Counted from the first letter of the stretch, positions 45,304 through 54,668 are shown. The stretch: DNA of 64,000 nucleotides from Lacipirellulaceae bacterium (GCA_040218535.1 JAVJRG010000012.1:992001-1056000); one strand, 5' to 3'. Made by a program: numbers and translations. Notes: generated by a model from the sequence alone, not told the origin.

Positions 45304-46134
45304 TTAGTTGGCGGCAACGAAGCTCAGTGACGCGAAAGCAGCTTCAATCGTTTCCACCCGAACTTGTTCCGCTTGCTCCGCGGCACCAGCAATCAGAGCT
45401 TGTTCGGCAAGGCGATTCACGCGGCGGGGGATTCCTTCAGCCAAAGCATGAAGGGCTCCCAAAGCCTCTTGATCAAACGCGGGACGGTCGCAGCCGGCCT
45501 CGAAGAGGGCCATCTGTAGGTAGCCGATCGTTTCTTCCTCGGTCCAGTTCTCAAGATCGATCTGCAGGTCCACTGCCTCTAACAGCGAAGCCTGAAGTCG
45601 GCCAGCCGCCTGAGTCTCAGAGACCAGTACCAACGCCAACCAATTGGCTGGAGCAGGTAGCCGCATAAGCCGGATGAGCTGCGTTTGGAGATCGGGTCCG
45701 GCTTGGTCGGCATTATCGACGATCAAGATCGTCGGCGGGTTCGTACCATGCGTGAACGCAAAGTCGGCGAGTTGACGAAAGAGAGCGACCTGAGTTTCGT
45801 GTTTTCCAGGCCCGATGGCCAATGCTGAGGACGTTTGCCAGAGCAGCTCAGTCGGCGAAAGCCCTGCTGCGTCAACCACGGCGACCGAGCGATTCTGACC
45901 CCGTGAAGTCTGCGCGAAGCGGTTCACCAGGAGCGTTTTCCCAGACCCCCTCTCGCCCAACAGCAAAGCTGCTTGCCTGGTGCCGCTTGCTAAGAACCTC
46001 AGTCGAGCTTCAGCCTCAGCGAGTCCGGCGGTCTCGTGATGAAACGCCGGCTGGAGCCCGCTCGCGAAGGGCGGCCTTTCAAGTCCCCAGAAACTCCAAT
46101 AGTTGGGAGAATGGATGGCCGATTCGACGGACAT
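45304..46134 (-). CDS. ExeA/GspA-like AAA ATPase
   Basis: A 276-residue ATPase of the ExeA/GspA class (AAA_22). It begins with the usual YWSFWGLERPPF string of planctomycete ExeA-like proteins. Walker A is GERGSGKT (residues 60-67) and Walker B is PTILIVDNADQA. The Arg-rich second region (GIPRRVNRLAEQALIAGAAE) is the family's C-terminal helical lid. Members assist type II secretion or pilus assembly by inserting the secretin through the peptidoglycan. The gene stands alone here, with no peptidoglycan-binding domain or partner gene, so its target is unknown. It is divergent from rsmE. Confidence 0.85.
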   Translation of the reverse strand: MSVESAIHSPNYWSFWGLERPPFASGLQPAFHHETAGLAEAEARLRFLASGTRQAALLLGERGSGKTLLVNRFAQTSRGQNRSVAVVDAAGLSPTELLWQTSSALAIGPGKHETQVALFRQLADFAFTHGTNPPTILIVDNADQAGPDLQTQLIRLMRLPAPANWLALVLVSETQAAGRLQASLLEAVDLQIDLENWTEEETIGYLQMALFEAGCDRPAFDQEALGALHALAEGIPRRVNRLAEQALIAGAAEQAEQVRVETIEAAFASLSFVAAN

Positions 46135-46269
46135 TGAAGACCTACAGAGAAAGGCTTAGGTTGAAGGGTAAATTCTATCGAGTCCCTCTACCAGCATCGT
46201 CGTTTCTGCCAGCGGAACTTTCGCTTGCTCCGTGCTAGCAGTCTCAAAAAAAGCGCTCTTTCCGGATCT

Positions 46270-46980
46270 ATGCCAACACTACTTCGCCGCTGCTACTCCT
46301 CACGACCCGTCGTCGACCGGGCGGTGACCATCGAGGGGCAAGAGGCCCATCACTTGCTACACGTCTTGCGAGTGCAGACAGGTGACTCACTAACGGTTTT
46401 CGATGGGAGCGGTCAGGAATTCCAGTGCGAAGTTGCCGAATGCCGTCGTGCGGAGGTAGTCCTGGAGGTCCTTTCGCTTGATGAAGTGAACCGGGAGTTG
46501 CCTTTTCTGCTTGAACTCGGCGTGGCGATGCCCAAAGGGGACCGCTCTCGTTGGTTGGTCGAAAAGTGCGTTGAGCTAGGTGTCAGTCGGTTGGTGCCGC
46601 TATCCACCAAATTCTGGGACGTCAAAGCAAAGCGAGATTCGCACAAGAAACTGCATCGCTATGTGATTGAAGCGAGTAAGCAGTGCGGGCGGAATCAATT
46701 GATGGAGATCGAAAACCTCACCTCGTTCGAGGTTTGGATCCAAAGCTCTCAAGAAGAGAAAACGACCCAACTAATCGCGCACCCGGGCGGTGAACTCATC
46801 GAGAACGCAATTGTAGTACAGGGAGGTCCTATCCGGCTAACGATTGGCCCCGAGGGTGGTTTCTCCGAGGCAGAAATCGAGATTGCTCAGCGATCCGGCT
46901 GGCGAGTTGTTGACCTCGGGCCGCGGATTCTTCGTGTCGAGACAGCTGCGTTGAAACTCATCTCAGCGATTACTGGCTGA
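46270..46980 (+). CDS. rsmE: 16S rRNA (uracil1498-N3)-methyltransferase
   Basis: A 236-residue SPOUT-class methyltransferase that methylates U1498 of 16S rRNA. The start is ATG 46270 (MPTLLRRCYSS), with 15 codons open upstream. The N-terminal PUA-like part contains EGQEAHHLLHVLRVQTGDSL and the C-terminal knot has LTIGPEGGFSEAEIE and DLGPRILRVETAALKLI. KGDRSRWLVEKCVELGVSRLV is also typical. The 3' end overlaps the convergent exported-protein gene by 11 bases. Confidence 0.93.
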   Translation: MPTLLRRCYSSRPVVDRAVTIEGQEAHHLLHVLRVQTGDSLTVFDGSGQEFQCEVAECRRAEVVLEVLSLDEVNRELPFLLELGVAMPKGDRSRWLVEKCVELGVSRLVPLSTKFWDVKAKRDSHKKLHRYVIEASKQCGRNQLMEIENLTSFEVWIQSSQEEKTTQLIAHPGGELIENAIVVQGGPIRLTIGPEGGFSEAEIEIAQRSGWRVVDLGPRILRVETAALKLISAITG

Positions 46981-47578
46981 CAGCCGGTTTTGGATTTGCT
47001 GCCGGCTTCACCTTTTCAGGAGCAGCGGCTTCCGCCTTTCGTTCACGGACGACTTTCCCGAACAAGTGGCCACCGTGGTCTCCTCCACTCCAGTAGCCAG
47101 CGTAGTGATCGCGAAAGATCATCACCCGGGCGTCAAACTGCCCCAGACCAATCACGGGAGCCTTGTCCACCGTAATCACGGGCGTATCGCCCGCCCAGAG
47201 AATTGGGAGCGTAAGCGGCACGGTGACGTCGTGCTCGCCGTATCGGATTCGTGCTTTGAACAGCCACTGATTGTTGCCCAAGTGTTTCACTGCGGCCAGT
47301 TCATAACGTTCAGGGGTCGGCAATCCGTCAGCTTTGCTGCTGTCGGTAAATCGCCCGACGAGTGCGGCACCGCTCAAGGTCTTTTCCAACTCTTCAAGCC
47401 GCGCACCTTGCGGGTCGACGATCTCTGCACACACTTTTTCAGAGCCATCCGCTGCGGTTGAAATGGTATCTTGCTTCTGATCTTGGGCGTCAGATGTGGG
47501 GTTGAGTACAACAAGAATCACTGCAGCGAGAAGATAACTCACTGCGGCAGAAAGTCGCTTAGTCAGCATGGTGTTCAT
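46970..47578 (-). CDS. Exported protein of unknown function
   Basis: A 202-residue protein with a signal peptide (MNTMLTKRLSAAVSYLLAAV to about residue 32). The mature part contains EEKTL-like helices, a beta-rich central region (FKARIRYGEHDVTVPLTLPI, VITVDKAPVIGLGQFDARVM), the aromatic-rich string FRDHYAGYWSGGDHGGHLFG, and a Lys/Ala/Pro-rich tail. This looks like a small conserved planctomycete exported protein. I cannot assign a function. It overlaps the end of rsmE. Confidence 0.7.
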   Translation of the reverse strand: MNTMLTKRLSAAVSYLLAAVILVVLNPTSDAQDQKQDTISTAADGSEKVCAEIVDPQGARLEELEKTLSGAALVGRFTDSSKADGLPTPERYELAAVKHLGNNQWLFKARIRYGEHDVTVPLTLPILWAGDTPVITVDKAPVIGLGQFDARVMIFRDHYAGYWSGGDHGGHLFGKVVRERKAEAAAPEKVKPAANPKPAVSQ

Positions 47579-47696
47579 TCACAAGATCTGGGCAAGATGA
47601 GTGCGAGACAGAACTGCTCGGCGTCAATGATTCATCTATTCTAACCCAAGCCAATAGGGGATACCAAGTTTTGGCCCCGAGGGACTAGGCAGCGGA

Positions 47697-48230
47697 TCAG
47701 CGGCGTTGCGGCTGCGAGTAATAGCCGCCTACGTTCATGAACTGAGTGCTATGGCCCGTCGTGGGCACCCCATTCGTAGCTGCGGGAGCACCGGGAAGGT
47801 TGACTGCAGAGACTTGCGACTGGAGTCGCTGGATTTGGGCATTCTGCTTTTGCTGCTGGTGGCTCTGCTCAAGTTGTGGTCGCACGTAAGCATGATAGTT
47901 GGGAATCGCGTTGGGTGAGGCCAGCAGATCGAGCGACAAGTACGGGCTGAGATTTGACTGCGGAGTCACATTCTCGAAGGGCTTTCTAATGGTTCGTGTC
48001 GTTGGTCGCGTAACCGGTGGCTGACGGAAAGCCGGTCTGCGCGGCGTCTGCGGTGTTGCTACGGCACCACTGGTGCCGAAATACCTCTGCGCGGGATTAC
48101 TGTGGCCCGTCGTTGAGCCGAAAGTCGCTTCACCAAAGGATCTGCCCCCGAAGGTCGCCCCTTGCTGCGCATGAGCAATAGTCGCCAGAAAGCAAACAGC
48201 GACAGTCAAGGCACCAGCAACAATACGCAT
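47697..48230 (-). CDS. Exported Gln/Pro-rich protein of unknown function
   Basis: Read from ATG 48230 (MRIVAGALTVAVCFLATIAHA, a good signal peptide) the product has 177 residues. It is rich in Gln, Ser, Thr, Pro and Gly (for example QSHQQQKQNAQIQRLQSQVS) and is mostly low-complexity; no domain is recognised. A 21-codon extension up to 48293 lacks support. It lies in its own unit between two other minus-strand genes. Confidence 0.6.
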   Translation of the reverse strand: MRIVAGALTVAVCFLATIAHAQQGATFGGRSFGEATFGSTTGHSNPAQRYFGTSGAVATPQTPRRPAFRQPPVTRPTTRTIRKPFENVTPQSNLSPYLSLDLLASPNAIPNYHAYVRPQLEQSHQQQKQNAQIQRLQSQVSAVNLPGAPAATNGVPTTGHSTQFMNVGGYYSQPQRR

Positions 48231-48426
48231 TGGAAAGCTCCTTCTCGAAAGTGAACGCAGACCTACTGCCTGCACTTCTTGACCAATCGGCAAAGTCGAC
48301 CTGCAAGCTAGAGTCGAATTCGCAGCGGCTGGTGCGTGCTAGCATGGATGCCTGCTGATGAGCATTCCGCAGGATGCTACTCGGTGCAAGCAAAGGCCGG
48401 CAATCAGTTCTCAGATTAGAGCTATC

Positions 48427-48936
48427 TTACGCAGCTTGGCGGGTGAGATACCCTAGTATGTCGCGAATCGAAATCACTCCGGTGAGCTTCTCCCCCTCCA
48501 TGACCGGCAGGTGTCGGAAGCCGCCGAGGTTCATGTGATGCAGGGCGAAGGCGATTTTGTCTTCCGCTTGGAGCGTGACTGGGTTGGTGGTCATGACGGT
48601 GCTAATGGGGCGCTTGCCCTGCGTGCCAGCATCCGCACCGAGTTTCGTGAGGGCGTCGCGTTCGGTGAAAATTCCGGCGAGTTTGTCCCCTTCGGTGATC
48701 ATCACGCAGCCAATGCGCTTCTCAAGCATGGTTGCCAGCACCTCGGCAATCGTTGCTTGTGGTGAAACCGCCAGCGGTGTGTTGGGCTCCAGCGAGGCGA
48801 TGCGGTCCTTAACGAGCCCTTTTTCAACTTCGTTTAAGGGTTCAGCAATGCCGACGTCGGTCAGCGAGTGCTGACAGTCGTCACACAGGTCGGCACCTTC
48901 GGTATTTTCTTTTCCACAGAACGGGCAAGTGATCAT
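48427..48936 (-). CDS. Zinc-ribbon and CBS-pair protein
   Basis: 169 residues. The N-terminus is a zinc ribbon (CPFCGKENTEGADLCDDCQ, four Cys), followed by two CBS repeats: ISTVMTTNPVTLQAEDKIA and the earlier LAVSPQATIAEVLATMLEKR, with GIFTERDALTKL and GVISIRDILGYL ends. CBS pairs sense adenosyl nucleotides. The gene overlaps the start of the KorB gene upstream of it by four bases on the same strand, so its product is made with the oxidoreductase and probably adjusts it. A second CBS gene lies at the other end of the same unit. Confidence 0.88.
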   Translation of the reverse strand: MITCPFCGKENTEGADLCDDCQHSLTDVGIAEPLNEVEKGLVKDRIASLEPNTPLAVSPQATIAEVLATMLEKRIGCVMITEGDKLAGIFTERDALTKLGADAGTQGKRPISTVMTTNPVTLQAEDKIAFALHHMNLGGFRHLPVMEGEKLTGVISIRDILGYLTRQAA

Positions 48937-49958
48937 GCGACGTCCCAGGTTTCGCCAGAGTTGAAGAGTTTATCGAGGTCGCCCTTGCCGTGTTGCTTCT
49001 GGGCTTCTTCGATTTGATCGTTGATCATGTCGTCGTATCGAGGTGCTTTCACAGAACGGAACACGCCGATCGGCTCTGGGAAGCCATCCTCGTAACGCAT
49101 TCGGCTGAGTAGGTAAGCGAGGCTTGGCTCGGGGCTCTTCTCGTCGTGGAAGAGGAGATCGTCTTCCTTGATGCCTTTGCCGAGTTCAACCACTTCGGGA
49201 TCGAGACCATTGAGCCGGATCCCTTTATCACGATCTTTTCCAAAGATCAGCGGCTTACCATGTTGCAGCTCCAGGGTCGTTTCCGTCTTGCTCTGACGAT
49301 CCGTCGCATACTGCCAAGCACCGTCATTGAAGACGTTGCAGTTCTGGTAGACCTCAAGGAAAGCGGTGCCACGATGTTCGGCCGCTCGGCTAAGCATCGC
49401 GCCAAGGTGCTTGATATTCGTGTCGATAGAGCGGGCGACAAAGGTCGCTTCAGCACCGATGGCAATCGAAAGCGGATGTAGCGGGTTGTCGATCGCTCCC
49501 ATCGGCGTGCTCTTTGTTTTCTTCCCCAAGGGTGAAGTCGGCGAGTACTGCCCTTTGGTGAGGCCATAGATGCGGTTGTTGAACAGAACAATGTTTAAGT
49601 CCATGTTCCGTCGGATGGCGTGCATGAGGTGGTTGCCGCCGATCGAAAGGCCATCGCCATCGCCTGTAATGACCCAGCATTGCAGATCGGGACGAACCGA
49701 CTTTAAGCCCGTTGCGACGGCAGGGGCACGTCCGTGGATGGAGTGCATGCCGTAGGTGTTCATGTAGTAAGGGAACCGACTCGAGCAACCGATGCCGCTG
49801 ATGAAGACGATTTTCTCTCGCGGCAAGCCGAGCGTCGGCATTACCTTCTTCATCTGAGCAAGGATCGAATAATCGCCGCAGCCGGGGCACCAACGGACAT
49901 CTTGATCGCTGGCAAAGTCAGCCGGCTTGAGAACGGGAAGTGGTGTTTCGATGGACAT
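48933..49958 (-). CDS. korB: 2-oxoacid:ferredoxin oxidoreductase, beta subunit
   Basis: A 341-residue thiamine diphosphate subunit. VRWCPGCGDYSILAQM and FISGIGCSSRFPYYM supply cysteines for the [4Fe-4S] cluster, and ITGDGDGLSIGGNHL with FNNRIYGLTKGQ is the ThDP/Mg binding motif. Together with the alpha subunit it oxidatively decarboxylates a 2-oxoacid (2-oxoglutarate in Kor, pyruvate in Por) to the acyl-CoA, reducing ferredoxin. The specificity cannot be read from the sequence; length and composition favour the 2-oxoglutarate type. Linked to korA (92 bases apart) and overlaps the CBS gene by four bases. Confidence 0.92.
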   Translation of the reverse strand: MSIETPLPVLKPADFASDQDVRWCPGCGDYSILAQMKKVMPTLGLPREKIVFISGIGCSSRFPYYMNTYGMHSIHGRAPAVATGLKSVRPDLQCWVITGDGDGLSIGGNHLMHAIRRNMDLNIVLFNNRIYGLTKGQYSPTSPLGKKTKSTPMGAIDNPLHPLSIAIGAEATFVARSIDTNIKHLGAMLSRAAEHRGTAFLEVYQNCNVFNDGAWQYATDRQSKTETTLELQHGKPLIFGKDRDKGIRLNGLDPEVVELGKGIKEDDLLFHDEKSPEPSLAYLLSRMRYEDGFPEPIGVFRSVKAPRYDDMINDQIEEAQKQHGKGDLDKLFNSGETWDVA

Positions 49959-50015
49959 GATAATTAGCTATTAGCTTTTAGCTGTTCGTAGATAGGGATA
50001 ATTCGTCGTTGTCTC

Positions 50016-50040
50016 GTGACTGAAAACTGAACACTGACTA
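50016..50040. repeat. Short ACTGAA-type repeat, downstream of korA
   Basis: GTGACTGAAAACTGAACACTGACTA is a run of ACTGAA-type units in the korA-korB gap. A related stretch in the opposite orientation lies on the other side of korA (51911-51948). Units of this kind are common intergenic filler in some planctomycetes and cyanobacteria. Confidence 0.45.
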
Positions 50041-50050
50041 ATGAAAACTT

Positions 50051-51910
50051 TTACACCATTTCGTTAATCTTCTCTGAAATCTCTGCAACACTGAATGGCT
50101 TTCCTTGCACCTTGTTCAAGCCTTTTGCGTCGATCAAGTAGCGGTCGCGGATGATGCTCCGTAGCTGCCCCATATTGAGCTCGGGGATCAGCACTTGCTT
50201 GAAGCCGCGGAGGATTCCTTCCAGATCTTTTGGGAACGGATTGATGTAGCGGAGGTGGCAGTGGCTGACCTTTTTGCCCGCCTTCTGCGCGTGACGGACT
50301 GCCGTAGTACAGCTACCGTAGGTGCCGCCCCAGCTTAGTACGAGGAGATCGCCCTCTTTTTCACCGAAGACTTTTTGCTCAGGAATATCATCGGCGACAA
50401 GATCGACTTTCTTCTGTCGCACGTCGGTCATGTGTTGGTGGTTAGCTGGGTCGTAGCTCACATTGCCGGTGCCGTCGGCTTTTTCCAAGCCGCCGAGGCG
50501 ATGCTCCAGCCCTGGCGTGCCTGGAATTGCCCACGGTCGGGCCAAGAGATCATCACGGGTGTAGGGTTGGAACTGCTCGAAGTCGTCAGCCGCAGAGTCA
50601 CGGGATTCAGGATGCTTGATTTCGATCTTAGGCAGGTCGGCCATCTTGGGAATTCGCCAAGGCTCAGAGCCGTTGGCGATATAGCCGTCGGTCAGGAAGA
50701 AGACCGGCATCATGTACTTCGAGGAGATTCGCCACGCTTCCTGGACTGCGTAGAAGCAATCGGCAGGACCGCTGGCGGCAATCACGCACATGGGGCACTC
50801 GCCATTGCGACCATACATAGCTTGCCACAGGTCAGACTGCTCAGTCTTGGTGGGAAGGCCCGTGGACGGGCCGCCACGCTGAACGTTGATAATGACCATC
50901 GGCAGTTCGGTGATTACTGCCAAGCCCAGCGCTTCACCCTTGAGCGCGATTCCTGGGCCGCTACTAGCGGTGACGGCCATCGCCCCAGCGAAGGAGGCGC
51001 CGATCGTGGAGGTCACCGCGGCAATTTCGTCTTCCGCTTGGAAAGTCAAAACATCGTAGTGCTTGTGCTTGGAAAGCTCGTGAAGTATGTCGCTCGCCGG
51101 GGTGATCGGGTATGCACCAAGGAACAGTCGCTTCTCCGATAACTGAGCTGCCGCCAACAGGCCCCAAGCCAGTGCCGTGTTGCCCATAATGTTGCGGTAC
51201 TTGCCGGGGGGAAGCACTGCAGGATCAACATGGTACTGGGTATTGATCGCTTCGACGGTCTCGCCGTAGTTGAAACCGGCTTTCAGAGCCGCTGTGTTTG
51301 CCTGAGCGATCTCCGGCTTTTTGCCGAATTTGGTCTCAATGAACCGTAGTGTTGGGTCGAGCGAACGGTCGTACAGCCAGAACACGAGGCCCATCGCGAA
51401 GAAGTTGCGGCAGCGGTCCGCTTCTTTCTGACTCAGTCCGAGCCCCTCAACGGCGAGCCGAACGAGCTTGGTCATTTCGACCGAGTGCAGTTTGTATTTC
51501 TCAAGGCTGCCATCTTCCAGCGGATTGGTCTCGTAACCGGCTTGCTCGAGACCCTTCTTATCAAAGGCGTCTTTGTTGACTAGCAAGATGCCGCCGTCGC
51601 GGAGGTCCTGTAGATTCGTGGCAAGGGCCGCCGGGTTCATGGCGACGAGCGAATCAACGGTATCGCCTGGCGTGTAAATCTCGTTGCTGGAGAAATGGAT
51701 CTGGAAACCCGAGACACCGGCCTTGGTGCCACGAGGGGCGCGAATCTCGGCGGGGAAGTCCGGGAAGGTTGCGACGTCGTTGCCCGCGAGCGCTGACGTA
51801 TTGGTGAACTGGGTACCAGCGAGCTGCATACCGTCGCCGGAGTCTCCACAGAATCGAACGGTGGCCTCTTCAACGTTGGCGAGCTGCTTTTCAGGCGTAG
51901 CGGTAGACAT
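50051..51910 (-). CDS. korA: 2-oxoacid:acceptor oxidoreductase, alpha subunit (gamma-alpha fusion)
   Basis: A 619-residue subunit with the gamma domain at the N-terminus ([36 protein letters not shown]) and the alpha domain from about residue 230, with [14 protein letters not shown] and [19 protein letters not shown] (the ThDP-pairing Glu), followed by [17 protein letters not shown]. The fused arrangement is that of the two-subunit 2-oxoglutarate/2-oxoacid:ferredoxin enzymes. The C-terminal third ([20 protein letters not shown]) carries the CoA-binding region. It pairs with the beta subunit downstream. Confidence 0.93.
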   Translation of the reverse strand: MSTATPEKQLANVEEATVRFCGDSGDGMQLAGTQFTNTSALAGNDVATFPDFPAEIRAPRGTKAGVSGFQIHFSSNEIYTPGDTVDSLVAMNPAALATNLQDLRDGGILLVNKDAFDKKGLEQAGYETNPLEDGSLEKYKLHSVEMTKLVRLAVEGLGLSQKEADRCRNFFAMGLVFWLYDRSLDPTLRFIETKFGKKPEIAQANTAALKAGFNYGETVEAINTQYHVDPAVLPPGKYRNIMGNTALAWGLLAAAQLSEKRLFLGAYPITPASDILHELSKHKHYDVLTFQAEDEIAAVTSTIGASFAGAMAVTASSGPGIALKGEALGLAVITELPMVIINVQRGGPSTGLPTKTEQSDLWQAMYGRNGECPMCVIAASGPADCFYAVQEAWRISSKYMMPVFFLTDGYIANGSEPWRIPKMADLPKIEIKHPESRDSAADDFEQFQPYTRDDLLARPWAIPGTPGLEHRLGGLEKADGTGNVSYDPANHQHMTDVRQKKVDLVADDIPEQKVFGEKEGDLLVLSWGGTYGSCTTAVRHAQKAGKKVSHCHLRYINPFPKDLEGILRGFKQVLIPELNMGQLRSIIRDRYLIDAKGLNKVQGKPFSVAEISEKINEMV

Positions 51911-51948
51911 CAGTAGTTTTTCAGTTGCCAGTGTTCAGTGTTCAGTAA
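51911..51948. repeat. Short TTCAGTG-type repeat, upstream of korA
   Basis: TTTTTCAGTTGCCAGTGTTCAGTGTTCAGTAA, the reverse-complement form of the repeat on the other side of korA, placed directly against the korA start codon. Confidence 0.45.
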
Positions 51949-51988
51949 TTTCGCCGCGGCGCTTGTGCCGCGATAGGTAGTTTCGTGC

Positions 51989-52471
51989 CTAGGCACCTTC
52001 GCGCTCAGCAGGCGAACGACCAGGCTGAGGCGGAAGGTTGTAAATGGTATTTGGGAAGTGATCGACCAGATAGTGAACGATGCCACGCACCGCGATCACC
52101 CCCTCGGGTTGGTTGGTCTCAGAGAGGACGGGCAAATTGCGATAGCCCCCTTCGCTCATTTTGGTAATTGCCTCTTCGACAGTGGTTTTGGTGCTAACCG
52201 AAACGGGGCTTGCCGTCATCACCTCGGTAACACTGCGATCAAGCTTGCTATCTTCCTGACCGTTGGCAGCCGCGGAAATCGAGGCGAGCGCGTCACGTTC
52301 CGTGTAGATTCCGATCACGCCCGAGTCGTCGCAGACCAACACGCTACCGCCTCGCTGGGTACGCATTAACTGCAGGACCTCGCGAATGGTTGTTTCGGGA
52401 GAGACCAGCAGGGGCTCGTCAGGGTACGCCGCGGTAACCGTATCGGCGCTGAGGCTAAGATGAAAGCTCAC
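51989..52471 (-). CDS. CBS-pair protein
   Basis: 160 residues of two CBS repeats: PLLVSPETTIREVLQLMRTQ with GIYTERDALASI, and RSVTEVMTASPVSVSTKTTV with EGVIAVRGIVHYLV. It is most like the C-terminal part of its relative at the far end of the kor unit but lacks the zinc ribbon. The gene is 78 bases upstream of korA on the same strand, so the two CBS proteins frame the oxidoreductase genes. The product probably binds adenine nucleotides and reports energy state. Starts at a GTG. Confidence 0.85.
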   Translation of the reverse strand: MSFHLSLSADTVTAAYPDEPLLVSPETTIREVLQLMRTQRGGSVLVCDDSGVIGIYTERDALASISAAANGQEDSKLDRSVTEVMTASPVSVSTKTTVEEAITKMSEGGYRNLPVLSETNQPEGVIAVRGIVHYLVDHFPNTIYNLPPQPGRSPAEREGA

Positions 52472-52675
52472 GGCTTTGGTGCTACGATCCCAGTCTTGGG
52501 ATGCCTATTTCGGGGGATGCTTCTTCAGACACCCGGGTCGATCAACTTGCTGAAGAGATTCACACAATGGAGTCTCTTAACGCATTAATTTATCAGGTAG
52601 TTCCAGCCGTTAAAACAGGAAAAGTGCCGGTTTCCTGTCGGGTTTGCGCAATCTAGAGTTTTGTTGATGAACCGT

Positions 52676-53569
52676 TCATGGTTGTTCATCCGGCACCGTG
52701 GAGCCCGTACCTGACGGCTTGGCGTAGAACTTCTCCAGATCGATGCCGCCCCGTTGTTCCTCTTCGACCAACTTGAGGCGGGCTTCGAGTTGCTCAACAC
52801 GTCGAGCGAGCGTCGGCAGCAGCCTCTCCTCGGGGTCGAGTTCTGCCGGACGGGGTACCTCGGGATAACCCAGGTGCCGGTGTAAGGCGGCGAACAGGAG
52901 CAGCGGGTCTTTCCGTCGGTTTGCCCAAGCAATGCGACCCTCTTGGACTCCGAATAACAGTGGGACCGGCGAGCCCTGGTCCCGAATGTTCTGGTTCCGT
53001 TCCAATGCGAATTCACTTCGCACGTAGAGCAGATCTGCGAGATCAACGAGGCCAATTTGCCGTTGAACGGTGAAGATCCATTCCGACCAATCCGAGCCAT
53101 AACTCGGGTCAGCAGCCACGGCATCGAGGCCTTTGTCGTACCCCAAACGGTTCCGGCACAAGACTTCCAGTTGATAAATAAACAGGCCCTGTCGCGTTGC
53201 CCGATCGTGTCCTTCCTGGGCCCGGTAGGCGGCTTCTTTTGCGAGAATGTCGAGCGCTACTCGAAAATCGAAACGGCGACGATCGTTCTCCGCTTCGCTC
53301 ATCACGTAGCATTGAAACGGTGTGAAGTAGTGTCCCAGTCGGCTCATCCCTGACGCGAAGGAACCCGCGTGCTTCAGTTCGCTCAGTAGGAAGTCGATCG
53401 CCAAGGGAAGTTTGGTCGTAGCTAGGACTTCCTCGCGCACGGCAGCTAGCACTTCTTGCGCTGGCATATTCTCACGCATTCGTTCGCCAAGGACGCTGAA
53501 GAGATGATGCTGCTCGACGTACTCTTCGCGATCCAACGGCGAAAGTGGATCTGCGGTCGAATCGCTCAT
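52676..53569 (-). CDS. Hypothetical protein, conserved-looking
   Basis: 297 residues without signal or membrane segment. It is mainly helical with a charged coiled-coil-like C-terminus (LARRVEQLEARLKLVEEEQR). The string YFTPFQCYVMSEAENDRRRF and FVQR-like core (EWIFTVQRQIGLVDLADLLY, VRSEFALERNQNIRDQGSPV, PLLFGVQEGRIAWANRRKDP) look like a conserved domain, but I do not recognise the family. It overlaps the alpha/beta hydrolase gene by four bases on the same strand, so they are co-expressed. Confidence 0.7.
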   Translation of the reverse strand: MSDSTADPLSPLDREEYVEQHHLFSVLGERMRENMPAQEVLAAVREEVLATTKLPLAIDFLLSELKHAGSFASGMSRLGHYFTPFQCYVMSEAENDRRRFDFRVALDILAKEAAYRAQEGHDRATRQGLFIYQLEVLCRNRLGYDKGLDAVAADPSYGSDWSEWIFTVQRQIGLVDLADLLYVRSEFALERNQNIRDQGSPVPLLFGVQEGRIAWANRRKDPLLLFAALHRHLGYPEVPRPAELDPEERLLPTLARRVEQLEARLKLVEEEQRGGIDLEKFYAKPSGTGSTVPDEQP

Positions 53570-54474
53570 GGGCTGGCCCCGGCGGTCGCTTGGACGTGTT
53601 GAAGCTCAGACTTTAAGAATTCGACCGACTTATCGATGGCTGTGCGATCAAAAGCAGTGACGCTGTGTCCGCATTCGGGCGCAACGTAAAGCTCAGCTGG
53701 CACACCGACTTTGGTTAGCGAATCGACCAGATGCTTCGAACTATCCAAGGGAACGAGCCGATCCTTCTCGCCGTGGAATAAGAACATTGGCGGGTCGTCT
53801 TCGCTCGCGTAAACTACGGGAGAAGCGCGACGGTATTGTTCCGGCTTTTCGCGTCGGGTCCCTCCAAGCCAGAAAGAGAGCCAACGCTCGTCGGGCGGAA
53901 TCACCCGGAAATCTGAGGGAGTACCCCCTCCGGCGACGGCTTGCAGCCGGGTGCTCGCCTTGCTGTTAGACACGGGATCTTCGAGCCCGTCCTGCTCATC
54001 GCTTGTGCCCAGTAGCGCGACCAAGTGTGCCCCGGCTGAATAGCCAAAGCCGCCAATTCGCGTTGGGTCGATCTTCCACTCCTGGGCTTGCCTCCGCATC
54101 CACTCGACGGCTGCCTTGCAGTCTTCGATTTGAGCAGGAAATTTATGTTGCGGGGCAAGGCGGTAACTGATTGCCACGGCGGTGAATCCTTCGCGAGCGA
54201 GTCTTTGGGCGATTCCGCTGAGCTGAGCTCGACTCCCCATCCGCCACGCTCCGCCATGAACGACGAGAACTGCCGGGTGAGGGCCTTCGCCGGCAGGCAT
54301 GTAGACATCGGCCTTGAGCGGGCCCGACTCGCGTTTGGTGTAGGTCTGCCCGTACTTGACGACAATCTCGGGTTTCGCAGCTTTGGGTGCTTCGCCGTGC
54401 TCAGCTCTTGCCGTCGAGTGGAGCGTCCCAAAGACCACAAGCCCAAAAACCACAAGCGTTAATAAGCTTCTCAT
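53566..54474 (-). CDS. Exported alpha/beta hydrolase
   Basis: A 302-residue protein with a signal peptide (LLTLVVFGLVVFGTLHSTARA). The alpha/beta hydrolase parts are VLVVHGGAWRMGSR (oxyanion HGGAW), IGGFGYSAGAHLVALLG (nucleophile Ser), FHGEKDRLVPLDSS (Asp) and PECGHSVTAFD (His). This matches the carboxylesterase/lipase-like or xylan acetylesterase-like branch (BD-FAE type). The substrate is likely an acylated carbohydrate or lipid outside the cytosol. It overlaps the next minus-strand gene by four bases. Confidence 0.85.
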   Translation of the reverse strand: MRSLLTLVVFGLVVFGTLHSTARAEHGEAPKAAKPEIVVKYGQTYTKRESGPLKADVYMPAGEGPHPAVLVVHGGAWRMGSRAQLSGIAQRLAREGFTAVAISYRLAPQHKFPAQIEDCKAAVEWMRRQAQEWKIDPTRIGGFGYSAGAHLVALLGTSDEQDGLEDPVSNSKASTRLQAVAGGGTPSDFRVIPPDERWLSFWLGGTRREKPEQYRRASPVVYASEDDPPMFLFHGEKDRLVPLDSSKHLVDSLTKVGVPAELYVAPECGHSVTAFDRTAIDKSVEFLKSELQHVQATAGASP

Positions 54475-54617
54475 GTTTATCGGTTCCTAAGTCGAATTAT
54501 CTGCCGCGTGGTTCGTTTGAACTCTCCCAGGTATAATCGTGCGGGTAGACGATCCTGTGAACGTCAATCTGAGAAGCTAGCATAGGCTTATTCTACGAAA
54601 TGAACGGGAGTTAGAAG

Positions 54618-54668
54618 ATGTTTTTAATTCCTCGCCAATTTCGCAAACAGAAAGTGATTTCCTCTTGA
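54618..54668 (+). CDS. Short leader ORF coupled to ribBA
   Basis: A 16-codon frame, MFLIPRQFRKQKVISS, with GGGAG nine bases before its ATG. Its TGA stop (54666-54668) overlaps the TTG start of ribBA (54665-54667), as TTGA. The ribBA start itself has no Shine-Dalgarno of its own, so translation of this frame may deliver ribosomes to it. Too short to have any family resemblance. Confidence 0.4.
   Translation: MFLIPRQFRKQKVISS

Noticed and set aside
49146-51142. Long antisense frames over korA and korB
   Set aside because: GC-rich coding produces such shadows; the sense strand carries all the conserved motifs.
54475-54664. FMN riboswitch upstream of ribBA
   Set aside because: None of the conserved junction sequence of the RFN element is present in the 190 bases before the start codon.
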